Assembly (NCBI GenBank): GCA_964653595.1
Contig: CAZZHH010000073.1
Coordinates: 1 to 15,184, forward strand
Source: JBAXTE01 sp964653595
GTDB taxonomy: Bacteria > Bacteroidota > Bacteroidia > Bacteroidales > WCHB1-69
Direction of reading: 5' to 3'
Length of the DNA: 15,184 nucleotides
Part shown: positions 1 through 6,237 of the stretch, piece by piece
Numbering within the stretch: the first letter of the stretch is position 1
How the letters are laid out: each line of letters starts with the position of its first letter
Notes under the pieces: generated by a model
Told to the model about the DNA's origin: nothing
Database searches by the model: none
Seen by the model: only the letters and a program-made list of their open reading frames with translations
Position numbers and translations under genes: made by a program

Positions 1-24
1 TGTTTTTGTTGTTTTTCTAAGGTG

Positions 25-32
25 CAAAGATA
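25..32 (-). promoter_or_regulatory. Probable leftward -7 promoter element
   Basis: Read on the minus strand the bases are TATCTTTG, an exact match to the Bacteroidota -7 consensus TAnnTTTG. Transcription would start near position 18 and run off the left edge. No good -33 TTTG is visible about 20 bp upstream, so the call rests on the -7 element and its position beside a long AT-rich non-coding stretch. If real, the gene to the left is divergent from sufS. Confidence 0.4.
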
Positions 33-313
33 TGAAATTAAATGATGACCTCTATGTTTTTTAATTTGTTTCTATATGTTATAATTTTATTTACACTTTT
101 AATAGTTGCATACATAGTTTGTTTTTGAAAAATTTATGGTAATTTTTTTTCTTTTTTAAATAAATGCATTTGAGTTACAGATTTCTCTATTTTTATCATT
201 GCATATGATTTTTTTTGAAATAAATAAAACCTAAGGATGTTAAATGGAATTATTTCAACAAAAGAAATCCATTAAAATGCTTAATTTTGTTGAACAAAAA
301 TAATAACAAGAAT
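33..313. other. AT-rich intergenic region upstream of sufS
   Basis: About 280 bp of very AT-rich DNA with long T runs and no credible coding region. No clear TAnnTTTG element pointing toward sufS was found; the nearest is TGCATTTG at 165-172, one mismatch. Two inverted repeats lie close to the gene: an imperfect hairpin at about 244-272 (ATGGA with TCCAT outer arms) and a tight palindrome at 285-299. Confidence 0.6.
285..299. promoter_or_regulatory. Palindrome just upstream of the sufS start
   Basis: TTTTGTTGAACAAAA is a perfect 7-bp inverted repeat around a single central base, ending 14 bases before the sufS ATG. The position suits an operator or a small leader hairpin (6-bp stem, 3-nt loop) affecting translation. 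In AT-rich DNA a palindrome of this composition can arise by chance, so function is only suggested. Confidence 0.3.
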
Positions 314-1534
314 ATGCTTATAGATATAGAATCCGTCCGTAAAGATTTTCCGATACTCCACCAATTGGTGAACAAACGTCCGTTGATCTATTTGGACAAT
401 GCAGCTACCAATCAGAAACCGAATCAGGTAATCGAAGCCATGTCCGACTATTACAGCCGTTACAACAGCAACATCCACCGCGGGGTTCATTTTTTGAGTC
501 AGATCGCCACCGAAGCATTTGAAAAGAGCCGCCAGAACATCCGGGCGTTTATCAATGCCAAAGAGGCCCATGAGGTGATTTTTACCCGTGGCACTACCGA
601 AGCGATTAATCTGGTGACATCTTCTTTTTGCCGGAAATTTGTAAAGGAAGGCGATGAAATCATCGTTACCGAAATGGAACACCATTCTAACATCGTCCCA
701 TGGCAAATGGCTTGTGAAGAGCGGGGTGCATTGCTGAAAGTGATCCCGTTTGACGATTACGGGGTATTGATGGTGGAGAAACTAGAAGAACTCATTACTT
801 CCAAAACCAGATTAATTGCCGTGGCTCACGTATCTAATGCTTTGGGAACGGTTAATCCAATTGAAAAAATAATTCACATGGCCCACTCCAAAGGGGTGAA
901 GGTGTTGATTGACGGAGCGCAGGCCATTTCCCATCTTTCGGTCGATGTGCAGGCGTTGGATTGCGACTTTTACTGCTTTTCGGGACATAAAATATATGCA
1001 CCTATGGGCGTAGGTGTGTTATACGGCAAAGAAGAACTTTTAAACTCTATGCCACCATATCAAGGAGGAGGAGAAATGATCAAAGAGGTGACTTTTGCCA
1101 AGACTACTTACAACGAACTTCCCTATAAATTCGAAGCAGGAACCCCCAGTGTGGCGGATGTTATCGGGTTGGATGTGGCCATTAAATATGTATTGGATCT
1201 CGGGTTGGATAATATTGCCCGTTATGAAGATGAACTGCTGAAATATGCAACAGCCGAACTGCTCAAAATCGATGGGGTGAAAATCATCGGAACAGCTCCC
1301 GAAAAGACCTCCGTGGCTTCTTTTATGATTGACGGAATTCACCCCTATGATGCTGGAACCATATTGGACAAGTTGGGAATAGCAGTTCGTACTGGCCACC
1401 ATTGCGCGCAACCAGTGATGGACCATTTTAATATTCCCGGAACAATACGGGCTTCGTTTGCTTTCTACAATACAAAAGAGGAGGTGGATCGTTTAATTGC
1501 CGGGGTGAAGCAGGTGAAAGAGATGTTTGGATAA
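314..1534 (+). CDS. sufS: SufS-type cysteine desulfurase
   Basis: This PLP enzyme takes sulfur from L-cysteine, leaving alanine, and holds it as a persulfide for SUF Fe-S cluster assembly in the cytoplasm. Seen from the ATG at 314 (406 aa): YLDNAATNQKP near 26-36, TEMEHHSNIVPWQ at 119-131, SGHKIYAPMGVG containing the PLP-binding lysine at 226, and RTGHHCAQP with the catalytic cysteine at 364. Both positions equal the E. coli SufS numbering (K226, C364), which supports the ATG over an in-frame TTG at 287 that would add nine residues. The short active-site loop marks a group II (SufS) rather than IscS/NifS enzyme. No suf partner gene lies in the window: the 280 bp upstream are non-coding and the next gene downstream is unrelated, so it appears to be transcribed alone here. 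Confidence 0.96.
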   Translation: MLIDIESVRKDFPILHQLVNKRPLIYLDNAATNQKPNQVIEAMSDYYSRYNSNIHRGVHFLSQIATEAFEKSRQNIRAFINAKEAHEVIFTRGTTEAINLVTSSFCRKFVKEGDEIIVTEMEHHSNIVPWQMACEERGALLKVIPFDDYGVLMVEKLEELITSKTRLIAVAHVSNALGTVNPIEKIIHMAHSKGVKVLIDGAQAISHLSVDVQALDCDFYCFSGHKIYAPMGVGVLYGKEELLNSMPPYQGGGEMIKEVTFAKTTYNELPYKFEAGTPSVADVIGLDVAIKYVLDLGLDNIARYEDELLKYATAELLKIDGVKIIGTAPEKTSVASFMIDGIHPYDAGTILDKLGIAVRTGHHCAQPVMDHFNIPGTIRASFAFYNTKEEVDRLIAGVKQVKEMFG

Positions 1535-1535
1535 G

Positions 1536-1684
1536 TACAGTTTACAGTGAACAGTGAACAGTTTACAGTGAACAGTTTACAGTCCCGAAAAATCAAAAAT
1601 CTCTGATTTTTTTGATTTTTCGAGGATCATCGAAAAAAGACGAAATTGAAAATTTCTTTTTTTCAGGATGAACAGTTTACAGTG
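1536..1684. repeat. Heptamer tandem repeat WACAGTK, split by a hairpin element
   Basis: Starting one base after the sufS stop, seven contiguous heptamers of the form (A/T)ACAGT(T/G) run from 1536 to 1584, the last ending in C. Two more (AACAGTT, TACAGTG) follow at 1671-1684, after an intervening double-hairpin repeat at 1584-1671. The layout resembles a heptanucleotide short-tandem-repeat tract interrupted by a structured repeat. It does not overlap a gene. Confidence 0.85.
1584..1671. repeat. Double-hairpin intergenic repeat, copy 1
   Basis: Two adjoining stem-loops. Hairpin A (1586-1622) pairs CGAAAAATCAAAAATC with a complementary arm carrying two extra T, around loop TCT. Hairpin B (1627-1671) pairs TCATC with GATGA, GAAAAAA with TTTTTTC, and GAAATT with AATTTC around loop GAA. 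The same arrangement, aligned base for base in much of the sequence, recurs at 12059-12149, so this is a dispersed family. Lying directly after sufS, hairpin A followed by T-rich DNA could also slow or end transcription. Confidence 0.75.
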
Positions 1685-1766
1685 ATTCGGTGGCTTTGTT
1701 TTGTGCGTATATACTTAAGTTAAAGATCTTCGGAGTTGATAATTTTAAACGATAAAAAGGTTAAAC

Positions 1767-2369
1767 ATGAAAAGATATACATTTCTGGTAATATTATTTT
1801 TTGCAGTCTGTTTCATTCATGCCCAATCCTTCAAGGGTGGCCTCGTGATGGGACTTGCTGCGACTCAGGTGACGGGCGATAAACTTTCAGGTTATAACCA
1901 TCCAGGGGCGCAATTGGGGGTATTCACCGAGCTCCCTTTTGGGACAAAAAAAGCTTTACGGATGGAGATGTATTACATCCAGAAAGGGAGCAGAAAGAAC
2001 TCCACAGCATCAAGTCCAGGTTCCTATGTGCAACGTTTAAATTATGTAGAAGTGCCATTTTTTTATACATTTAAGCCATTTAACAAACTTGGCTTTAGGG
2101 CTGGACTATCGTTTGCATATCTATTTTGGGCGATTGATAGAACGGATGGAGATAAAGTTCGACCAGAATCTGTGGACCCAAGAAATCCATTAGATTTTTC
2201 TGTCCAAGCAGGAGGAACATGGCATTTCAATGATAAATGGAATCTAGGTCTTACTTTTTCCTATTCAATTTTACCGATAAGAGATTTACCAACTTATAGC
2301 AACATGTTGTTCCACGATAGACGCCAGTACAATGATGTGGTATCCATCTCCCTTTTTAGATATTTTTAA
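1767..2369 (+). CDS. Outer-membrane beta-barrel (PorT-like/porin family) protein
   Basis: The 200-residue product starts with a signal peptide (charged MKR, then a hydrophobic stretch to about residue 19, ending in HAQS), so it is exported. The mature part has alternating polar and aromatic strands (for example EVPFFYTFKPF, KWNLGLTFSYSI) and ends SISLFRYF with a terminal phenylalanine, as expected for a Bam-inserted beta barrel. This fits the small outer-membrane beta-barrel family common in Bacteroidota (PorT/OMP_b-brl_2 type); its ligand cannot be inferred. The stop is only 2 bp before ubiX, so the two are probably cotranscribed, though their functions have no obvious link. No clear -7 element was found between the repeat at 1584-1684 and the ATG. 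Confidence 0.8.
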   Translation: MKRYTFLVILFFAVCFIHAQSFKGGLVMGLAATQVTGDKLSGYNHPGAQLGVFTELPFGTKKALRMEMYYIQKGSRKNSTASSPGSYVQRLNYVEVPFFYTFKPFNKLGFRAGLSFAYLFWAIDRTDGDKVRPESVDPRNPLDFSVQAGGTWHFNDKWNLGLTFSYSILPIRDLPTYSNMLFHDRRQYNDVVSISLFRYF

Positions 2370-2371
2370 GC

Positions 2372-2935
2372 ATGAATAGTAAAAAAACAGTGGTGGCGGT
2401 CACTGGAGCGAGTGGCGCCATTTATGCAAAAGTGTTGCTGGACACCTTGGTGCAACTTCAAATAAAAGTCGAAAACGTGGCCATGGTAATGTCAGAAGTG
2501 GCCAAAGAGGTCTGGCAGCTTGAACTTGGCAACCAAAGTTATCTGGAGTATCCGTTTAGACAATATCAACACAATGACTTTTATGCGCCGTTTGCATCTG
2601 GATCGAGCAGTTATAGTACCATGATTGTCTGTCCCTGCACGATGGGAACGTTGGGGAGAATCGCCAACGGCGTTGCTGATGACCTGATTGCCCGTGCAGC
2701 CGACGTCATGCTGAAGGAACGAAGAAAACTCATCTTGGTAGCCAGAGAAACACCACTCAGTTTGATACACCTCGAAAACATGCGCATGATCACCTTGGCC
2801 GGGGGAATCATTTTGCCAGCTACACCATCGTTTTACAGCAAACCGCAAACCATCGAAGAGGTGGTAAAAACCGTTACCGACAGGGTTTTGCAACAAGCAG
2901 GATTTCAAACTGCTGGATATCAATGGGGAGAGTGA
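2372..2935 (+). CDS. ubiX: UbiX-family flavin prenyltransferase
   Basis: UbiX joins a dimethylallyl group to reduced FMN to give prenyl-FMN, the cofactor of UbiD-type decarboxylases; it is a cytosolic flavoprotein. The 187-residue length is normal. Visible family signatures are the N-terminal VTGASGAIYA (10-19, phosphate-binding turn), the central PCTMGTLGRIANGVADDL (88-105) followed by IARAADVMLKERR, and LVARETPLSLIHLENM (122-137) with its conserved R-E-T-P-L. The later AGGIILPATPSFY (143-155) also matches the family. The gene follows the beta-barrel gene by 2 bp. The partner UbiD decarboxylase is not in the window, so the pathway served cannot be read from context. The gene name follows the family. 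Confidence 0.93.
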   Translation: MNSKKTVVAVTGASGAIYAKVLLDTLVQLQIKVENVAMVMSEVAKEVWQLELGNQSYLEYPFRQYQHNDFYAPFASGSSSYSTMIVCPCTMGTLGRIANGVADDLIARAADVMLKERRKLILVARETPLSLIHLENMRMITLAGGIILPATPSFYSKPQTIEEVVKTVTDRVLQQAGFQTAGYQWGE

Positions 2936-2939
2936 TGGT

Positions 2940-2988
2940 TTGTAATAAAACCAAAGATAATATTCGTTATAATTGTAATAAAACCAAA
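2940..2988. repeat. Two 16-bp direct repeats, 33 bp apart, after ubiX
   Basis: TTGTAATAAAACCAAA occurs at 2940-2955 and again, unchanged, at 2973-2988. The first copy also forms a small hairpin with the bases before it (TGGTTT, loop GTAATA, AAACCA). On the minus strand each copy leads into a TAnnTTTG motif: TATCTTTG at 2952-2959 and TATGTTTG at 2985-2992, the latter with TTTG 18 bp upstream (3011-3014). These could drive transcription antisense to the 3' end of ubiX. Confidence 0.6.
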
Positions 2989-3170
2989 CATATTATCAAA
3001 TTCGAGTCATCAAAAGGAGTTTTCAAATACGATTGATAAATTTGTGTTAGTAATAAAAAGGGGGTATAAAGATTCAATATTCAATTATATAATATCCATA
3101 GAATGAAGAGGGTATTAATTCTCCTGTCCTTTCTTAACAAAAAACCGATGAAAAATAATCAGATTTATTG

Positions 3171-3178
3171 TAAATTTG
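3171..3178 (+). promoter_or_regulatory. Possible -7 element for the TPR-like gene
   Basis: TAAATTTG matches TAnnTTTG and ends 27 bases before the ATG at 3206, leaving a leader of about 20 nt. No TTTG lies at the proper distance upstream. A second TAAATTTG at 3037-3044 could serve instead, with a longer leader. Confidence 0.35.
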
Positions 3179-3205
3179 TAAAAAATAAACAATCAAAAAT
3201 ATTTT

Positions 3206-3622
3206 ATGAGTGATTTCAATAATTCTTCTCTCGATGGTTTTCGTAATGCAGTTAACAATGGGTCGAAGCAAGATCAGTTTGAAGCAGCAAGAGAACTTGT
3301 TAATTATCGGCATTACATGAATGGAATCATCTCTTATGAAATATTATGTAAAATGTACCCCGAAGATAAGGGAATGTGTTTATATAAATTGGCACAAGTT
3401 TATTTAATGATGGAAGAAGAGGAAAAGGCAATCGATCATTTTTTAGAGGCCTTAGAAGCTGGATATGATAAAAGTTTGTGCGACGATGCCATTTGGGATG
3501 CTTGCGAACGTTGTTATTCCAAGTTTAGAGAGCTAGATTTTATTCATCAGTACAAAAGAGTAATGCCAAATGGCGATTATATCAGAAGAGCAAATGATGT
3601 AATAGAGAATGCGCGCAGATAA
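3206..3622 (+). CDS. Small cytoplasmic TPR-like protein of unknown function
   Basis: The product is 138 residues, without a signal peptide or membrane segment. The centre carries a recognisable tetratricopeptide-like helix pair: GMCLYKLAQVYLMMEEEEKA near 56-75, followed by IDHFLEALEAGYD. The rest is predicted mostly helical and acidic, with several cysteines (CKMYP, LCDDAIWDACERC) in the second half. TPR proteins usually mediate protein-protein contacts; no partner is evident. The gene stands alone, with promoter-like motifs upstream, and converges on ruvB with about 50 bp between the two stop codons. The specific family was not recognised. Confidence 0.75.
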   Translation: MSDFNNSSLDGFRNAVNNGSKQDQFEAARELVNYRHYMNGIISYEILCKMYPEDKGMCLYKLAQVYLMMEEEEKAIDHFLEALEAGYDKSLCDDAIWDACERCYSKFRELDFIHQYKRVMPNGDYIRRANDVIENARR

Positions 3623-3673
3623 CACAGTTAGATCACAAAAACAGGATTCGCTTTTATATTCTTACCCATCAAG

Positions 3674-4702
3674 TTAATCAAACAAATTTGGTTGATCTCC
3701 AACGATTCTTTTTTTACCTAAGTGTTTATAAGCCAGAGGAGTTGCTTCTCTTCCTCTAGGCGTTCTCATTAAATATCCTTCTTGAATTAAAAATGGCTCA
3801 TAAACTTCCTCAATAGTGCCCGAGTCTTCTCCACAAGCAGTGGAGATAGTGGTTATGCCGACAGGACCGCCTTTGAATTTATCGATGATGGTGGTTAAAA
3901 TTCGGATATCCATTTCGTCTAATCCGTTTTTGTCTACATTTAAAGCGGATAGAGCGTATTGAGCTATATCAAAATTGATGGTGCCATCCCCTTTAATTTG
4001 AGCAAAGTCGCGCACCCGGCGCAATAATAAGTTGGCAATACGAGGGGTTCCACGGCTTCGGCGGGCAATTTCGTAAGCGGCTTCATCATCGATGATCACC
4101 CCTAAAATGTCCGAAGCCCGTTGAATAATATGAGTCAGTGTTTTTGCATCATAATAGTTAAGGCGCATAGTGATTCCGAAACGCGAACGGAGAGGTGAGG
4201 TGAGCAGTCCTGAACGTGTAGTGGCACCCACCAAAGTAAAGGGGTTTAAAGAAATTTGAACACTTCTTGCATTTGGGCCTGTTTCAATCATGATATCAAT
4301 CTTATAGTCCTCCATGGCAGAATACAAGTATTCTTCGACTACGGGAGATAATCGGTGGATCTCATCAATAAAAAGCACATCGTTGGGCTCCAAATTTGTC
4401 AGAAGCCCTGCCAGATCACCAGGTTTGTCGATAACAGGACCAGATGTAACACGAACATTTACCCCCATTTCATTTGCAACAATGTATGATAAGGTAGTTT
4501 TGCCTAAACCCGGAGGACCATGAAGAAGAACATGATCCAATGCTTCGCCTCTCATTTTGGCTGCTCTTACAAATATTTTTAGATTTTCCACCACTTTGTC
4601 TTGACCAGAAAAATCGTTAAACTCAGCAGGTCTGATTGCCTTTTCAAATTCCTTTTCGGCAGAAGACAATCGTTCGGAAGATGGATTTAAGTTTTCGTTC
4701 AT
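3674..4702 (-). CDS. ruvB: Holliday junction branch-migration helicase RuvB
   Basis: RuvB is the AAA+ motor that, loaded on DNA by RuvA, drives branch migration of Holliday junctions in recombinational repair. The 342-residue product is full length. Visible in order: RPAEFNDFSGQ (25-35), Walker A GPPGLGKTT, the VTSGP motif, Walker B VLFIDEIHRL, sensor 1 GATTRSGLL with the arginine-rich LTSPLRSRFG, sensor 2 RGTPRIANLLLRR, and the C-terminal winged helix containing GGPVGITTIST and LIQEGYLMRTPRGR. No ruvA or ruvC is adjacent. On the minus strand TAGCTTTG (4721-4728) is a good -7 element, which would give a very short leader of about 12 nt. It is divergent from the stress-protein gene at 4887. 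Confidence 0.98.
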   Translation of the reverse strand: MNENLNPSSERLSSAEKEFEKAIRPAEFNDFSGQDKVVENLKIFVRAAKMRGEALDHVLLHGPPGLGKTTLSYIVANEMGVNVRVTSGPVIDKPGDLAGLLTNLEPNDVLFIDEIHRLSPVVEEYLYSAMEDYKIDIMIETGPNARSVQISLNPFTLVGATTRSGLLTSPLRSRFGITMRLNYYDAKTLTHIIQRASDILGVIIDDEAAYEIARRSRGTPRIANLLLRRVRDFAQIKGDGTINFDIAQYALSALNVDKNGLDEMDIRILTTIIDKFKGGPVGITTISTACGEDSGTIEEVYEPFLIQEGYLMRTPRGREATPLAYKHLGKKRIVGDQPNLFD

Positions 4703-4720
4703 TTACGTAGTTTTACCCTA

Positions 4721-4728
4721 CAAAGCTA
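4721..4728 (-). promoter_or_regulatory. -7 promoter element for ruvB
   Basis: On the minus strand the bases read TAGCTTTG, matching TAnnTTTG, 18 bases upstream of the ruvB ATG. A -33 TTTG is not evident at the usual distance. Confidence 0.5.
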
Positions 4729-4791
4729 ATTGTTTTTTATGAGAAAAGATAAAATTAAATAGAAAAACTGGGTATTGAAGTAATTATTAAT

Positions 4792-4799
4792 TATCTTTG
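4792..4799 (+). promoter_or_regulatory. -7 promoter element for the universal-stress operon
   Basis: TATCTTTG is an exact consensus -7 element pointing toward the gene at 4887, leaving an untranslated leader of about 80 nt. TTG at 4775-4777 may serve as -33, although the 14-bp spacer is shorter than usual. Confidence 0.55.
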
Positions 4800-4886
4800 T
4801 TATCATTAAACAGCGAATTATTCTTTTAGGATAAATTTTGAACTGTGATAAAATTCTGGTAAATAAACAGTTAAAAGCCGATAGTT

Positions 4887-5717
4887 ATGAAACGCATATT
4901 AGTGCCAATTGATTTTTCAACCTCATCTATTAAAGCAATTGAGTATGCCTCAAAAATTGCTCAAAATTTAAAATCGGAAATTACTCTTTTGTGGGTAGAT
5001 AATTATGATGCAACTGCGGATCTCAGTTTAGATAATCAGTTGCAAGCTGCTGTTCGTCAAGAAGCAAAAGAGGAGTTGAAAGAGTTAGTAGCCTCGATGA
5101 AAGAGAAGTTCCCAGGTATAAAATATCATTCAAAAATAAGACCTGGTAAGGTCTTTCGTGAAGTTTCTGCTCTTGCAAAAATAGAGAACTCGGCTTTAAT
5201 TGTTGTAAGCACCCATGGTAGTTCTGGTTTTCAAGATTATTGGATTGGAAGTAATGCATATCGAGTTATTGCAGCAGCTCCCTGTCCTGTTATATCTGTA
5301 AAACGAAATTTCAAACCATCCAAAAAATTAATATCAAAAGTTTTAGTACCAATCGATCACACTCCCGACACCCTCAATAAATTACCTGCAATTATCAATT
5401 TTGCATCTCGTTTTAAGGCCGAGATAAATTTGCTAGCTCTATACATTACTCCGTTAAAAACAATTAACATAAAAGTTGAAACAGCGGTTACAACTGCAAA
5501 AAAAATGGTCACAGATGCACAACTCCAATACACTTTTGATGAATTAAAAAGCGAAAATATTTTGCCTGATTTAATCAATTTTATGGATAAATCTGCGTTT
5601 GACCTCGTTGCAATTACTACTGAACAAGCAAGTAAGGATGACCAATCTGGGTTAGGCGAACTGGCACAACAATTAATTAATAGATCTCCAATACCAGTTT
5701 TAACAGTAAGACAATAA
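4887..5717 (+). CDS. Tandem-domain universal stress protein (UspA family)
   Basis: The 276-residue product holds two Usp domains in series. Domain 1 begins KRILVPIDFSTSS and ends around ALIVVSTHGSSGFQDYWIGS...CPVISVKR (roughly residues 2-137); the GSSG...GS pattern is like the nucleotide-binding loop of ATP-binding Usp proteins. Domain 2 starts SKVLVPIDHTPD (about 150) and ends IPVLTVRQ, but its matching loop (EQASKDDQSGLG) lacks the GxxG pattern, so only the first half may bind nucleotide. Usp proteins are cytoplasmic and linked to stress or starvation survival; the exact role is unknown. The last base of the stop codon is the first base of the next ATG, implying translational coupling with the SPOR-domain gene. 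Confidence 0.92.
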   Translation: MKRILVPIDFSTSSIKAIEYASKIAQNLKSEITLLWVDNYDATADLSLDNQLQAAVRQEAKEELKELVASMKEKFPGIKYHSKIRPGKVFREVSALAKIENSALIVVSTHGSSGFQDYWIGSNAYRVIAAAPCPVISVKRNFKPSKKLISKVLVPIDHTPDTLNKLPAIINFASRFKAEINLLALYITPLKTINIKVETAVTTAKKMVTDAQLQYTFDELKSENILPDLINFMDKSAFDLVAITTEQASKDDQSGLGELAQQLINRSPIPVLTVRQ

Positions 5718-6136
5718 TGACGAATATTCGATTTTTTTTCATTCTGTTTTTTGTTGTAAGCGCATATCCATTGTCTGCGCAAAACATGGTTGTACATAGT
5801 GATCCAAAAATTGAAAAGTTGGTAGAAGAACACAAAAAAGCCAACTTAAAAGTAGGATTGATAGAGGGGTATAGAATTCAAATATTTTTCGATTCAGGAG
5901 CAAATTCTAGGTTAAATGCCGAATCTACAAAACAAAAATTTTCTGCCAAATATCCCGAAGTGCCTGTTTATTTAACTTATAAAGAACCCAATTTTCGAGT
6001 TAGAGTAGGTGATTTTAGAAATAGAGCCGAAGCAAGGGGTTTTTATCATAAAATATTTAACGAATATCCCAACTCTTTTGTGATAAAAGACGAAATAAAA
6101 TTGCCTTCACTTCAGACCTCGGAAAGTTCAAATTAA
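5717..6136 (+). CDS. Secreted SPOR-domain protein
   Basis: The 139-residue product has a hydrophobic signal peptide (residues 4-21, ending SAQ), so it acts in the periplasm or envelope. Residues about 51-128 look like a SPOR domain: GYRIQIFFDSGANSR, then KFSAKYPEVPVYLTYKEPNFRVRVGDFRNRAEARGFYHKI. SPOR domains bind denuded (stem-peptide-free) peptidoglycan glycan strands. The serine-rich tail TSESSN has no known role. The gene overlaps the upstream universal-stress gene by one base and is probably made from the same mRNA. No clear terminator follows. Confidence 0.85.
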   Translation: MTNIRFFFILFFVVSAYPLSAQNMVVHSDPKIEKLVEEHKKANLKVGLIEGYRIQIFFDSGANSRLNAESTKQKFSAKYPEVPVYLTYKEPNFRVRVGDFRNRAEARGFYHKIFNEYPNSFVIKDEIKLPSLQTSESSN

Positions 6137-6163
6137 AAACGATTGTTCAAAAAATAGGTATTA

Positions 6164-6195
6164 TTTGATAATGTGTTAAATAATTACTATATTTG
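6164..6195 (+). promoter_or_regulatory. Near-consensus Bacteroidota promoter for the OmpA/TPR lipoprotein
   Basis: TTTG at 6164-6167 is followed after 20 bp by TATATTTG at 6188-6195, fitting the -33/-7 consensus in both sequence and spacing. The start site would be near 6202, giving a leader of about 36 nt. This is the best promoter match in the window and suggests strong expression of the lipoprotein. Confidence 0.75.
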
Positions 6196-6237
6196 CCAAC
6201 AAATAAAAATAAATTAAGATAAATAAATTAGCGAAAA

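Noticed and set aside
287..313. Upstream TTG start for sufS adding nine residues
   Set aside because: The ATG at 314 places the PLP lysine and catalytic cysteine at 226 and 364, the same as E. coli SufS, and the added residues (mainly Asn and Lys) look non-coding.
281..706. 141-codon minus-strand frame inside sufS
   Set aside because: It is antisense to conserved SufS coding sequence with no family signature; a shadow of the real gene.
3103..3213. 36-codon frame overlapping the start of the TPR-like gene
   Set aside because: It is short, has no recognisable family and a Lys/Asn-rich end typical of AT-rich intergenic DNA, and overlaps the proposed promoter.
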